Notes: generated by a model not told the origin, from the letters alone. 64,000 nt of DNA from Paroedura picta (GCF_049243985.1 NC_135384.1:12396501-12460500), one strand, 5' to 3'. Counted from the first letter of the stretch, positions 21,542 to 34,133 are shown. Numbers and translations: made by a program.

Positions 21542-21564
21542 TGTGTGTGTGTGTGTGTGTGTGT
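21542..21564. repeat. GT microsatellite
   Basis: About eleven GT units. Confidence 0.97.
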
Positions 21565-21956
21565 TGCTTTCCCTTTCTTCCTCTACTCAGATGTAGAGAA
21601 CGGAAAATGTGCTGCTTACAGTTAGGTTTCCCATACATTTAAGGACAATTTGGAAGTGGAAAGTATTTTGCCCACCTTACAGTTATTATCCCCTAAAGTC
21701 TTCTAATGTGAATGGAAGGCATCTTGCATCCCATACTGTAAACATCATAAATTCTCATGCTATTTCATTGTAAACTAACATATAGAGTGAAGATGTATTG
21801 ACTTCTGACAGAGCAAATTGAATTTAAATTTGAATGTTACATTTTGTTTTGAGCATTGGTTTTCAAAATCATAACCTATGCTCGACTATCCCTTAAACAG
21901 CAGGTCCAGGTTTTTCTATTCCTCTTTTATGGAGCATTAAATTTTATTTTCCCCTC

Positions 21957-22197
21957 TCCAACAATGATGGCATGTGATTCTTAGTTTTCTATCTGCAGTC
22001 CTTTGCAATCTGTGATAATTATTCCCAAAGAAGCATGGATTCAGGTGTATTACTCAGATGATATAGTTTATGCAGAATTCCAACAGTCTTCACATTTTTC
22101 AGTATGTTATTCTCCAATAAGACCAATCTATTCTTATATAAAATCCCACAGTAAATCTCTCTTACTCAGAGATATATCTAATTATGTACCTATATGA
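21957..22197 (+). pseudogene. ψOR-b: mid-gene remnant of a second OR
   Basis: CAACAATGATGGCATGTGAT, TCTATCTGCAGTCCTTTGCA and TCCCAAAGAAGCATG follow OR10 TIMAHDRY, AICSPLQY and IMHKGACIQ. Then CTCCAATAAGACCAATC and AGAGATATATCTAATTATG follow loop 2. It holds stops and deletions and has no N- or C-terminal part. The same remnant lies after OR10 at 62821-63600. Confidence 0.75.
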
Positions 22198-22239
22198 GTA
22201 AGTAATACATATCAAAATAGGAGAAAGGAGCCACTTGAC

Positions 22240-22640
22240 TACCCCATGGCAACAAGCTCAACCTCTACTCCTGCTCTGGCAAGACTGGGGAAGAAGTCAA
22301 CCACACATGATCATCTGCCAAACCACCAGCCCACCGTAAACCGGAGAGGAGGGGAAAAGGAATCAGGCCTGCTCACCCACCCTGTGGTGGCAAATGCAAC
22401 CTCTATGCCCACCAACTCAGGATTGGGAAAGAGGGGGAAGGGAACCAAGCCTACTCACCCAACCTGCAGTGGTGAGCATGACCTCTCTACCCAAACACTC
22501 ACCTGCCTGTGACTGGAGGGGGGTAGGGAACTGTGCCTCCTTACCTGCCCTGCAGTACTGATTGCAGCCTCTTTGCCCTCCCACCTGCACAAGACCAGGG
22601 ATGGGGGGGGGGAAGAGTTGGCTGCTTGCCATTCCTGCAG
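22240..22640 (+). repeat. Diverged minisatellite, about 80-85 bp period
   Basis: Successive units carry CC(T/A)NCTCACC(CACC/CAACC), CTGCAGTNNTGA, a CCTCTNTGCCC motif and a G-rich stretch such as AGGGGGAAGGG. At least four units are seen. Other copies of the spacer (28615-28700, 44045-44130, 51530-51610) hold about one unit. Confidence 0.6.
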
Positions 22641-23224
22641 CTGCAAGAGAGACCTCCACTCTATCCCAGGCCTCTGTCTCACTTTCTCTCACCCAGGGCT
22701 CAGTCACGCAAGTCTGGTCTACATTGTATTCTGCAAGATATGACTATACAACCACCTAGCATTGCACAAGATCAGTATCAGAGCTGGGTTATTACTGTTT
22801 GCCTCTCTCCCTGCTGCTATGTATGGGATGGAGGTTAGAAAGGTTTCAAGCACATTCATAGCTATGTCTAAAGCCCCTTCCCTTGTCAAACCTTCTCCCA
22901 CTGCCTTACCACCCTTGTTCCCATATTGCTGGTATCTCTGGTCCCTTCAGGAACCCCTGCTTCTGTTGCCCATCCCTATACATCCTGGTACTGTCTGTCC
23001 TAGAATCCTAATATCCCCCCAACCTCCCTACCTTGTCCACCCAAACATCTACAACACAATACGATCCATCACATTTCAGTTTCTAATTACACCAATATTA
23101 TTTATTATTTATTTATCAATTTTTTAGACCGCTGCTCGTGGAGGTTTACACAAATGTCAAACTCCACAAAACCAATAAGATTCCCAATAAAAACCCAAGA
23201 TGTTGGGGAAAAAGACAACAAGAT

Positions 23225-23345
23225 GACCTTGTGAGGACTGCATTTTGTAACAGCTAGGCGTAAAACTGTGTTTTAGCCATATTATTTATGTAATTGTAAA
23301 ATTGTTTTGATTTTGCTGGTCTATGACCGTAATAAAGAATTTATT
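23225..23345 (+). mobile_element. LINE 3' end
   Basis: GCTGGTCTATGACCGTAATA then AAGAATTTATTATT is a familiar non-LTR element tail; the family is not settled. Confidence 0.5.
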
Positions 23346-23349
23346 ATTG

Positions 23350-23590
23350 TAACAGCTATAATTTCTGGGCTAGAGACAAGGGAAGGCCCGGATACAGCAA
23401 GTTACAGAAGTTTAGCCTGGAAGTGATCATTACATGTATCGCTGTGGACAGGTGGTCCATGAACAGGGGGTCTGTGGACTGGTGGGGCACTAGTAGCTGA
23501 GCTTGGTATAGGTGGGAAAATGCCTCTTGGACTATTTTTGTGATCTGAGCCTCCATAGGGAAGCATCAAAGATCACCCCCACTGCTTCCA
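23350..23590 (-). mobile_element. L2-like LINE, RT thumb fragment
   Basis: The minus-strand reading at 23356-23556 gives MEAQITKIVQEAFSHLYQA and ITSRLNFCNLLYPGLP, parallel to the thumb region of the 5107-6240 LINE (SLEAQIMMVAQ, TSRLDFCNSL). Confidence 0.75.
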
Positions 23591-24089
23591 AACAACTGGC
23601 AAATGTTTCCAGTGGAATTTCCCCTCCAGTTAACAATTCCTATTTGAACCACACCCAGTTAGCTCTTGCCATCAAGGTCAATTTTTAAAACTGCAGAATC
23701 TGAAATAGATTCTGAATGTCCAGTCAATATCTAGGAAAGCCAAATTACTTTTACCAGTCAGTTAAAAAAGTCTCAGCATCTCCATACATAATATTCCATA
23801 TATTTTCCATAAGTGAGAGAGCATAATGTTGCTAATGTTATTTCTTCAAGTTTCCCCAACCCCAAAAGCATTGTTGAGCATTCTGGCCTACTAATCCTAA
23901 ATCATTTAGCAGTTGGATTTAGTCATCATAGAAGAAATCTGATGAACTCAAACATGAGGATATTTGGCTTTGAGGTTTTGATTTTTCTTCATGTAATCAA
24001 ACACAAACATGCTGAATTAATTATCCAGTTATGTTTGTCACAAAAACAGAAGAAATAATCAAGCAAAGGGGAAAGCATTATAGTCACAG

Positions 24090-24152
24090 ATTGCAATTAA
24101 GTGAGCTGAACTCTCAGGAGTAAGTTGCCAGCAACAGAATATAAATGGATCT
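24090..24152 (+). promoter_or_regulatory. OR4 promoter-like block
   Basis: GCAATTAAG (24093), GAACTCTCAGGAGTAAG and GAATATAAATGG (TATA, about 24138). It lies 1.70 kb before the OR4 start. The O/E-like core differs from the others (CTCAGGAG for CTTGGGAG). Donor AAGAG|GTAAGAG is at 24926. Confidence 0.6.
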
Positions 24153-25842
24153 CTTTTTCATTTACACAGTGTTTTTGGTTTTTGCTGGACAGGGAATAGG
24201 AATGTATGTTCCAGCAATTCCCATAAGAATTTGTAAGGAATTTCTTGAGTATATACGGATGTTAGTAGTTGCCGAAGAAATTGAATATTATCAAGGTTCT
24301 TGTCGATTTCTCTTTGTATTACATTTCCTATTGCTGGTAATTTCTGCTCTGTAGTACAGTTTCTTCTGTCTTGCATTCTGTGTTTATCATCAATCTGACC
24401 ATTTAGGCAAATGGCATGCAGAACCAATATTTGCAACTTGTGTTAAAATCTCAGCAGAAATTGACACAGGAGATCCCAAGATGAAAAGGAACGATGTGGC
24501 TCTCTGCCTCCTCCAGGGAATCAATCATTTACAGTTCTGGACAATCAAAAAGTGTGCGTCTTTGTGCACATAGGATTATTGCAGATCAATGTTCAACTTA
24601 CTCCTTCCTATCATCTTTACCTGTTAAAGTTAAAAGTTACAGCAGACCCTTTAAGGATAGGACAAGAGTATGGATTTGTGTACAATTATATTGCATTATA
24701 GTTAGGCATCTCAAATATTTTTTAGTCATCAGTAATTCGGCATAATTAAATGAACCCAGAAGTCGGCAGATGCAGGTCATTGCCACTTTCTTCTCCCTAT
24801 GAGCCTCTTCTAATGGAAAAAAGATTCATTCTCTGGGCCATGATCCACCAAGGATAGATTGTCACATATGTGGATGGGACAGACCTTCAAAGGAGGTAGA
24901 GGGAGGACGTGAATCAGCAGAAGAGGTAAGAGGACATAATTTCTTCTGTTTCCTTCTCTTTAGGACTCATAAACCATTGTCTTGTTTAATTTACACAGGC
25001 TCTACCACCTTGAGCATCTGCCCTTGGAATCAACAGTGTACCTACCACCCTCTGGAATCTGTTTACATTATATGGGTTTACAGAACAGGAGCATGGATTG
25101 CTGCTCAGGAAACAACCTGTTCCCTCAATTTCCATGTACAGATTATTCTGTATGCAGAGCTTTGTGTTCAAGCTGCAGATATGTAGAAATATTTCCATAT
25201 CATGTGTCCAGAATTTATGAGCATGGATCTCGTACAAATGTAGAGTGAAAAATATCCCATTTACTCCATATTCAATTGATGTACTATAGTTTAAAGTGGT
25301 GAAATGAACATGCCAGACTTCTATGTGTTCTATTTATACATTTACATTACTTACATTTACTTTACTATTTGAAAGCAATGCATTGATCACACAACTTGGT
25401 TAAAAATAAAAGTAATAGCAGATTTTCTAAGTGTACTATAGAATAAAATTGTGGATTGGTGTTCAGGGAAGTATCTACTACTCCAATTTGCAAGTATGGA
25501 TCCATCCGTACCCACAAGCTGCAGATGCATCATATCACTTTGTGAAGTTTGGTATCGTTTCGGATCAAGTGGGCAAAATCTCTATGTGTGGAACTTGTAA
25601 AAGCTTAGGAAAATGCAATTTGATGAGGTTGGGCTACTGGACAGGAGGAGAGAAATCTTGTGCTCAGTCTATTTTGTCCCTGAGGAAGTATCACATTTTC
25701 TAATCGTTTATTTCATTGGGGGGGTGTCTCATCGACTAAGATGGTGAAACTAGAAAGCCAGCTGAATTGATAATTGGCATTACTAGAATAAAACATTTTC
25801 TCTCATATGTCTTACACACAGATCCAGGATTCAGAAGACACA

Positions 25843-26808
25843 ATGTCCAACCTGACCTCCCCATCTGAATTTCTGCTCCTTGAATTTTCAGACATCCGAG
25901 AACTACAGATCTTGCATTTCTTTGTATTCTTGGCAGTCTACTTGACTGCAGTGACTGGCAATCTTCTTGTCATCATTGCTGTAGCCTTTGATCATCACCT
26001 GCACACCCCCATGTACTTTTTTCTCATGAACCTGGCACTGATGGATATTGGCTCGGTTTCCATCATCTTACCCCAAACTATAGCCAGTTCCCTCCTCAAC
26101 ACCAGGTCCATTTCTTATTCGTCCTGCATGACTCAGGTTTTCTTCCTTCTCTTCCTGGAAGGGGCAGATTTGGGCATCTTAACCATAATGGCACATGATC
26201 GATATGTCGCTATCTGCAATCCACTGCAATACGAGGCCATCATGCACAGAGGAGCCTGCATTCAGATGGCAGCCACTGTATGGATTGTAGGCATACTCTA
26301 TGGTCTATTACACAGTGGAGGAACTTTTGCCATCACCTTCTGCTCCAACATGATTGATCAATTCTTCTGTGAAGTTCCCCAGATTCTCAAACTCTCTTGT
26401 TCTGATACGTACCTAGTTGAAATTGGCATTATTTTATTTAGCTGTTTACTGGGACTAGGATGCTTCGTCTTCATCATTGTTTCCTACATGCAGATTTTTG
26501 CAGCAGTGCTCAGAATCCCTTCTGTTCATGGTCAGAAAAAGGCCCTCTCCACGTGCCTTTCCCATCTGACCGTGGTGTCTTTGCTTGTAGTTAGTGGTAT
26601 CTTTGCCTATGTGAGACCTCACAGTCAAATTTCAGCTGAGCAGAATGTTCTTTATGCAATCATTTATGCTGTTCTCCCTCCTTTGCTCAACCCGTTCATC
26701 TATAGCATGAGAAACAAAGAAATAAAGGGTGCCTTATTGAAGCTCTCTGATTTGGGATGTTTGTTTAAAAAAACTGCAGGTAAAGCTTGTCTGCAAAAGT
26801 GGAGTTGA
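25843..26808 (+). CDS. OR4: class II olfactory receptor, OR14-like
   Basis: Odorant GPCR of 321 residues with LHTPMY, MAHDRYVAICNPLQY, loop-2 cysteines and NPFIYSMRN. The TM6 entry motif reads KKALSTCLSHL, a Pro-to-Ser change from the CLPHL of the other genes. TM3 (LLFLEGADLGIL) resembles OR3 rather than the FFYFFFGGSDF of OR5-OR9. The frame is open to 25807, but the acceptor at 25820-25821 (CTTACACACAG) places the start at MSNLT. The tail FKKTAGKACLQKWS keeps the long C-terminus that OR5, OR6 and OR8 have lost. Confidence 0.95.
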   Translation: MSNLTSPSEFLLLEFSDIRELQILHFFVFLAVYLTAVTGNLLVIIAVAFDHHLHTPMYFFLMNLALMDIGSVSIILPQTIASSLLNTRSISYSSCMTQVFFLLFLEGADLGILTIMAHDRYVAICNPLQYEAIMHRGACIQMAATVWIVGILYGLLHSGGTFAITFCSNMIDQFFCEVPQILKLSCSDTYLVEIGIILFSCLLGLGCFVFIIVSYMQIFAAVLRIPSVHGQKKALSTCLSHLTVVSLLVVSGIFAYVRPHSQISAEQNVLYAIIYAVLPPLLNPFIYSMRNKEIKGALLKLSDLGCLFKKTAGKACLQKWS

Positions 26809-26814
26809 ATAATC

Positions 26815-28260
26815 TTGTGCAGAAGTTTTCTTATTTTGAATTATTTTGAAGCTTTTCAGAAGGTTCTGACAGTGGTGAGAGCCAGTTCCATGTTTTCTTG
26901 GGGGGAAAGTGCTCAAAGGCCCCCTCCTTTCCTATGGCCACTATCATTAATTCTGCCCCCTCCAACATATCCCCCACCAGGTGTGCATCCTTTGCCTACC
27001 TGCTCCTGATCTCTCCTTCAGCTGCCTACATGCCCTTTCCTCAATGTCATGATGAGATGTGTGTGGCTGGGAATGTCAAAATCTTCAGAGTCTTCCCTGG
27101 GAAGAGTGCAAAGACCCAGTAGCTAAGAGCACAGGATGCAAAGCACTAGCAAGCTGGTGGGCAAAGGAAAGGTCTTCAGACAGGGGAAAGAGGACATGTG
27201 GATGAGAGGTTCAATGGCAGGGAGCCCAGCAGGAACCCCAGGGTTCAGTCAGATTCCAAATCTCTGATGTCAATCCTGTTAGAAGTTTTAGGCTTTCTCG
27301 TCTGTCCTGTGAGGGTTAAAAATGGTGGTGTTTTCATGTAGAACTATTTGCATGCCAAAGAAGGAACTGCAGTGAGAACTTCCAGAATGCCCCTTTGACC
27401 TCTGATGCCACTGGAACTTCTGCTTCTCTTTATCTTTTATATCAGATCTTGTATTCTGGATATAATAATTTTAAATGTAAGAATGGTTGTATTTATTGTA
27501 TTTTATGTGTGCTTGTTTTATTTGATGCCTGATCATTGATAAAAGTGGTAATGCCAAAATACGTCTGATCTGTGGAGACATTTGGATACATATGCATGGA
27601 TTTTATTCAGGCTATGCTATAAACCTGGGTTTTAAAAATGAAATAAATATTAGTACAATATTTTAAAATTGTGTTCTACCTTATATGGGCCTAAGTTCGT
27701 TTCCCTGATTTTGACCTTTTGAGGTTCTTGACTTGTGTTTGGATCATGATATTGTTCTGGACAGATTGAAAAGAAGCCCATGGGCAACGTCCCTGATGTA
27801 TCTCCCAGCATACCCTACATGCCGGGGCTCGTTTCTGAGATCTACGAAGCCAAACTGGGTGAATCAACTTGTCCTTTTATTTAGGGCCCGTCACCATCAA
27901 CCGTGTCTTATTGCTGGCCAAATGAATGTCACAAACTGAGTTCACTGAGAAAGAAAGTTCATGTTTGTGCAAACATGAGCTAAGCTTAGCCTTCTTTGGT
28001 GGAAGCCAAGATCTTCCTCAAAACTTGCTGGTCCAAGGCAGCCTTTTATTCCATTTGCCAGGAAAATTCAATCTAAAGTGTCCCTCCCAGAATGCTCCTG
28101 GGCTGGGCTCATACTCTTTCAGTAACCGCCCCAAACATACAACCTCCATAAATCACATGTGTATTATAATGAGCTCTATGTCCATCCAGGGGTGCTAGTA
28201 TTATGCTAATAAACATATTTGGTTGACAAATATGAAAGTGAATAGGTAACTTTTAATGTC
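26815..28260 (+). other. OR4 3' flank and inter-receptor spacer
   Basis: No gene seen. 26815-27300 matches the flanks after OR5, OR6, OR7, OR8 and OR9 (AAGCTTTTCAG, GAGAGCCAGTTCCATG, CAAGGGGCC-type landmarks). 27300-28240 matches 42340-43290 and 49490-50740, including TTGCTGGCCAAATGAATG. Short readings here are open in several copies but carry no motif I know. Confidence 0.7.
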
Positions 28261-29658
28261 TTTTCAATTCGTGTTTGTAATTTGAGACTCAAACGAACGG
28301 ACCCCATGACATTTTGAGTTATTGCCTAAATGATATTATGAAATTACTAATGTGATAAGCCTTCCGCACACCAATATATGTTATGAATGTAAGGTATACA
28401 ATAATTTATGCTGTATTGAAATTTCTGGTCAGTATATATTATTGTTACTAGGATTATGTACGTTAGCTATATTTTATGTAGGAGTAATCACTGTGGAAGC
28501 CCCTGGAAAATGAGGTTATTTTTACCTAGGACCCCATTTTGATTACTTATGATATTGAAATAAATAATTTGGAGAATACTTTGAGTCTGGAAGAATATAT
28601 TCAGCACCCAGGGGATCTGGGAAGGTAACAGTGCCTGCTTTCCTGACCTGCTGTACTGAATGCAGACTCTGTGCCTTCCCACGTGTACAACACCAGGGAT
28701 GGGGGAAGAGAGCTGGGCTGCTTGCCACCCCTGCAGCTGCAAGTGAAACCTCCACTTTGCCCCAGGCCTCTGTCTCAACCACTCTCACCCAAGGCTCAGT
28801 TACGCAAGTCAGGTCTACATTGTGTTCTGCAAAATATGACTATAGAACCACCTAGCATTGCACAACATCAGTATTGGAGCTGGGTTATTACTCTTTGCCT
28901 CTCTCCCCATCTCTAAATATGGGATGCAGCTTAGAAAACTTATAAGCACATTCATAGCTATGTCTTAAGGCCCTTCCCTTGTCAAACCTTCTCTCACTGC
29001 CTTACCTCCCTTGTCCCCAGATTGTCAGTATCCCCAGTCCCCTCCTTCTCTTGCTCATCCCTACCCATCCTGAAATTGTCTGTCTTATAATCCTAATATC
29101 CACCCAATCTCCCTACCCTTTCCACCCCAACAGCTAAAACACAATACTCTCAATTACAGTTCAGTTTCTAATTACAACAATATTCCAATTTCCCCTCCAG
29201 TTAACAATTCCTACCTGCACCACACCCTGTAGTCTCTTGCCTTCAAGCCCAATTTTTAAAATCTTTCAGATTCTGGATGTCTAGTAAATATCTAGGAAAG
29301 CAGAATTACTTTTACTGGACAGTTAAATATCTTCACAAAGTCTCAGCACCTCCATATAACATATTCCAAATATTTTCCATAAATGAGAGAAACCATATTT
29401 TCCATAAATGAGAGAGCACATATTTTGTTAATGTTATTTATTCAAGATTCCCCCACTCCCAAAACCTTTGTTGAGCATTCTGGCGACTCATCCTATGTCA
29501 TTTCGCAGCTGAAGTCAGTCATCATAGAAGAAATCTGATGGGGTCACACATGAGGATATTCATCTTTAGGATTTTGATGCTGAATGAATTATCCAGTTCT
29601 GTTTGTCACAAAAACAGAAGAAATAGTCAAGCAAGGAGAAAAGAGTTACAGTCTAAGA

Positions 29659-29716
29659 TTGCAATTAACTGAGCTGAACTCTTGGGAGTAAGTTAGCAGC
29701 AACAGAATATAAATAG
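29659..29716 (+). promoter_or_regulatory. OR5 promoter-like block
   Basis: GCAATTAACTGAGC (29661), AACTCTTGGGAGTAAG (29678) and GAATATAAATAGATC (29705). It is only 0.76 kb from the OR5 start because about 1 kb of leader and intron present in sisters is deleted near 30330. The GTAAGAG donor went with it; TCA|GTAAGTG at 30116 remains. Confidence 0.65.
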
Positions 29717-30468
29717 ATCTCTTTCTCATTAACACAACCTTTTTGGTTTCGGGTAGACAGAGAATAGGAATCTTTGTTGCAGCAAGACCCAAAAGAAGAT
29801 GTAACAAATTTCTTGAGTATGTCCGGATGTTAGCAGCTGCCAAAGAAACTGAATATGGTTCTTGTACATTATTCTTTGTATCATATTTCCTGTTGCTTGT
29901 GTCTTGTCTTCTGCTCTGTAGCTCAGCTTCTTCTGTCTTGTGTTCTGTGTCTATCATCCATATGATCATTTGGGCATATGCCATGAAGAACCAATATTTG
30001 CACCCTGTGCTACAATCTCAGCAGAAACTGACACAGGAGATCCCTAGATGAAAAGGAACGATTTGGCACTGTGCCTCCTCCAGGGAAATCAATCATTTAC
30101 AGTTCTGGACAATCAGTAAGTGTGCATAGAATTATTGCAGATCACTGTTCAAATTACTCCTTTGCATCATCCTTGCTAGTTAAAATTAAAAGTTACAGCA
30201 GACCCTTTAAGTATAGGACAAGAGTATGGATGTGTGTATAATTATATTGCATTATAGTTATGCATCTCAACTGTTTTTCAATCATCAGTAATTCACCATA
30301 ATGAAATGGGTCCAGAAGTCGGCAATGTAGGTCTTGGGGGGGGGGGATGTAACATAGACTAAGATGATGAACTAGGAATTCAGACTAATTGTTAAATGGC
30401 ATTAGTAGAATAACATGATTTCTCTCATCTGTTTTACAAACAGACTGCTCCGGGATACAGAGGACACA

Positions 30469-31395
30469 ATGGCCAACCTGACCTCCCCATCTGAATTTCT
30501 GCTCCTGGAATTTTCAAATATCCGAGAACTACAGATCTTGCATTTCTTTGTATTCTTTGCAATATATTTGATTGCAGTGACTGGCAACCTTCTCATCATC
30601 ATTGCTGTAGCCTTTGATCATCACCTGCACACCCCCATGTACTTTTTTCTCACGAACCTGGCACTTCTGGATATTGGTACTGTTTCTGTCTTGGTACCCA
30701 AAACTATAGCCAATTCCATCCTGAATACCAGGTCCATTTCTTATCCTGCCTGTGTGGCTCAAGTGTTTTTCTACTTCTTCTTTGGAGGGTCAGATTTTGC
30801 CATCTTAACCATAATGGCACATGATAGGTATGTCGCTATCTGCAATCCACTGCAATACGAGACAATTATGCACAGAGGAGCCTGCATTGAGATGGCAGTC
30901 AGTGCTTGGATTGCAGGTACACTCAATGGTATATTACACAGTGGAGGCACTTTTGCCATCACCTTCTGCTCCAACATGATTGATCAGTTCTTCTGTGAAG
31001 TTCCCCAGATTCTCAAACTCTCTTGTTCTGATATGTATCTAGTTGAAATTGGCATTATTATATTTGGCTGTTTAGTTGGCCTAGGATGCTTCGTCTTCAT
31101 CATTGTCTCCTACATGCAGATTTTTGCAGCAGTGCTCAGAATTCCTTCTGTTCACAGTCAGAAAAAGGCCCTCTCCACTTGCCTTCCCCACCTCACTGTG
31201 GTGTCTTTGCTTGTAGTTAGTGGTATCTTTGCTTATGTGAGGCCTCAGAATAACACGTCAGCTGAGCAGAATGTTCTTTTTGCAATCATTTATGGTATTC
31301 TCCCTCCTCTGCTTAACCCATTCATCTATAGCATGAGAAACAAAGAAATAAAGAGTGCTTTATTGAAGCTCTCTGATTTGGGATGTTCTTTTTAA
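30469..31395 (+). CDS. OR5: class II olfactory receptor, OR14-like
   Basis: Odorant GPCR of 308 residues. It has the standard set LHTPMY, FFYFFFGGSDFAIL in TM3, MAHDRYVAICNPLQY, FFCEVPQ, KKALSTCLPHL and NPFIYSMRN. It starts MANLT where the others have MSNLT; the NLT glycosylation site is kept. The first in-frame Met at 30415 lies before the acceptor at 30442-30443 and is probably intronic. It stops at GCSF because a T/A run gives TTTTTAA, so it lacks the tail KKTAGKACLQKWS of OR4. Nearest relatives in the window are OR8 and OR9. Confidence 0.95.
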   Translation: MANLTSPSEFLLLEFSNIRELQILHFFVFFAIYLIAVTGNLLIIIAVAFDHHLHTPMYFFLTNLALLDIGTVSVLVPKTIANSILNTRSISYPACVAQVFFYFFFGGSDFAILTIMAHDRYVAICNPLQYETIMHRGACIEMAVSAWIAGTLNGILHSGGTFAITFCSNMIDQFFCEVPQILKLSCSDMYLVEIGIIIFGCLVGLGCFVFIIVSYMQIFAAVLRIPSVHSQKKALSTCLPHLTVVSLLVVSGIFAYVRPQNNTSAEQNVLFAIIYGILPPLLNPFIYSMRNKEIKSALLKLSDLGCSF

Positions 31396-31429
31396 AAAAT
31401 TGCAGGTAAAGCTTTTCAGCAAAAGTGGA

Positions 31430-32640
31430 GTTGAATAATCTTGAGCAGAAGTCTTTTTCTTATTTTTAACTCAGATGTAATGTCCTAGAGAGATTGTGTT
31501 GAATGTTTTGAAGCTTTTCAGGAGTTCCTGACAGTGGTGAGAGCCAGTTCCATGTTTTTTTTGGACAAAAAGTGCTCAAAGGCCCCCTTCCTTCCTAAGC
31601 CATTATCATGAACCTGTCCCCTCCAACATATCCCCCACCAAATGTGCATCCTTTGTGTACCTGCTCCTGACCACTCTCACAGATGCTTTTCTGCCCTTTC
31701 CTCAATGTCTTAATCAGATGTGGGTTGGAGTGTCAAAATCTTCAGAGTGTTCCCTGGTAAGAGTGGGAAGACTCAGTAGCTGAGAGTACAGAATGCAAAG
31801 CATTAGCAAACAGGTGGGCAAAGGAAGGGCCCTCAGACAGATGAAAGAGGACATGTGCTTGACAGGTTCAATAGCAAGGAGCCCAGCAAGAAGCGCAGGT
31901 TTCCGGCAGTTTCCAAATTTCTCAAGTCTAACCTAATAGAGGTTTGAGGCTTCTTCTGAGATGCCCACTAGAGAAAAGCATCACCCTACTCCTATGAGTC
32001 TGACTTTATTTCTATCATCATGGCCTTAGCATGTTGTCAAAGTCATCATTTAAATACCATCTGCTTTTAGGGCAGGCTTTCATCAGTACCTCCATGTAGC
32101 TCTGATACCTGATAAGCTAATTGTTGAATCTTTGTTTGGCTTCATTATTTTTGCTGTTGTGACAATACCTTTTTGCTGCCAATCTGCCCCAGTGAGCTGG
32201 CTGGGTAGTGTAGTGCATTTATCTCAAGTGACCCTTCTCCCTTCTCTTAGAACAGTTAATGGTTCCTCATAGGCCATTCTAGAAAGATCGAGGGTTAACT
32301 TCCACATGCTTATAGCCAGATTTCACCCTTGCTGACTTTGTGACATATTTCTCATCGCTGGACCTGTCCAGCAATAGTCGACCATGGACCACTGCTTCCC
32401 CTACCCATTAGGGACTACAAACTGAACCCATAAATGAGTTGGAATGCCCAGCTTTCCTGCACAGACTTAATCTATCAGTGAAGATAAGCAAGATGTGATG
32501 AGAATAACAAAGCCAACTTGGAACCACTGGATCTGCCCACCATGGGCAATTTTTGTTCCAAAAGTGTTCTAGGGCTATGATGTTCTAATTATCTATTTAA
32601 GATATTTCCAGAAATAATAATAAAAAATATTGACTGCAAG
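31430..32640 (+). other. OR5 3' flank
   Basis: No gene seen. It matches 40660-41550 and 55190-56400 over most of its length (landmarks GCACCCTACTCCTATGAG-like, GTTGTGACAATACC, CTGGACCTGTCCAGCA). The repeated minus-strand piece around GTTTCCGGCAGTTTCC is also found at 42190, 48520, 49335 and 55690. Confidence 0.7.
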
Positions 32641-32855
32641 ACTTAGTAGCACTTAGCATTCAAATGAGGCATTCTGGCCTACTGATCCTATGTCATTTCG
32701 CAGCTGAAGTCAGTCATCATAGAAGAAATCTGATGGGGTCACACATGAGGATATTCATCTTTAGGATTTTGATGCTGAATTAATTATCCAGTTCTGTTTG
32801 TCACAAAAACAGAAGAAATAGTCAAGCAAGGAGAAAAGAGGTACAGTCTAAGATT

Positions 32856-32914
32856 GCAATTAACTGAGCTGAACTCTTGGGAGTAAGTTAGCAGCAACAG
32901 AATATAAATAGATC
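32856..32914 (+). promoter_or_regulatory. OR6 promoter-like block
   Basis: GCAATTAACTGAGC (32857), AACTCTTGGGAGTAAG (32872) and GAATATAAATAGATC (TATA, 32900). It is 2.07 kb before the OR6 start; the extra distance is the Bov-B insertion. Donors TCC|GTAAGTG (33321) and ATAG|GTAAGAA (33690) follow. Confidence 0.65.
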
Positions 32915-34133
32915 TCTTTCTCATTAACACAACCTTTTTGGTTTCGGGTAGACAGAGAATAGGAATCTTTGTTGCAGCAAGACCCAAAAGAAGATGCAAC
33001 AATTTTCTTGAGTATGTCCAGATGTTAGCAACTGGCGAAGAAATTCAATATGGCCCTTTCAAGGTTCTTGTACATTATTCTTTGTATGATGTTTCCTGTT
33101 GCTGGTGTCTAGTCTTCTGCTCTGTATCTCAGCTTCTTCTGACTTGTGTTCTGTGTCTATCATCCATATGATCATTTGGCCAAATGCCATGAAGAACCAG
33201 TATTTGCAGCCTGTGCTACAATCTCAGCAGAAACTGACACAGGAGATCCCAAGATGAAAAGGAATAATTTGGCTCTCTGATTCCTCCAGGGGAATCAATC
33301 ATTTACAGTTCTGGACAATCCGTAAGTGTGCATACAATTATTGCAGATCACTGTTCAAATTACTCCTTTGCATCATCTTTGCTAGTTAAAATTAAAAGTT
33401 ACTGCAGACCCTTTAAATATTGGACAAGTGTATGGATGTGTGTATTAATATATTGCATTATAGTTATGCATCTCAACTATTTTCAGTCATCAGGAATTCA
33501 GCGTAATGAAATGGGTCTAGAAGTCGGCAAATGCAGGTCTTTGCCACTTTCTTCTCCATGTCATCCCCTTCTAATGGAGGAAGGTTCATTCTCTGGGCCA
33601 TGATCCACCCAGTATACATTAACTGTCACACATGTTTAGGGGGTTGACCTGCAAATTAGGTAAAGGGAGGAGCTGAATCAGCAGAATAGGTAAGAAGATG
33701 TAGTTTCTGTTTCTTTCTCTTCAGGAGTCACAAAACATTGACTCATTTAAATTACACGGGCCCTACCGCATTGAGCATCTACCCTAGGCATGAATGGTGT
33801 GCCTACCACCCTCTGGAAACTGTTTACATTATATGGGTTTGAGTATGGAAAAGAGGATGGATTGCTGCTCAGAAAATTAACTGCTGCCTCAGTTTCCAAG
33901 TATTGATTGTTCTTCATGAACAATATCCTGTTCAAGCTGCAGACATATAGAAATATTTCCATATCATGTGTCCAGAATCTGTCAGCTTGGATCTTGTACT
34001 TATGTAGGTCAGTGCAGTGTAATAGAAGGAGGTGGTGTTTGAAGCCAGCAACCCATTTGTTTATCTTGTCCCTGGTGAAAAATATTCAGTTTACTCTACT
34101 TTCAAATGAATATATGGCTGTATCATAGATTGA

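Noticed and set aside
22246-22838. Several 65-120 residue readings on both strands
   Set aside because: They lie in the minisatellite-like spacer and shift frame between units.
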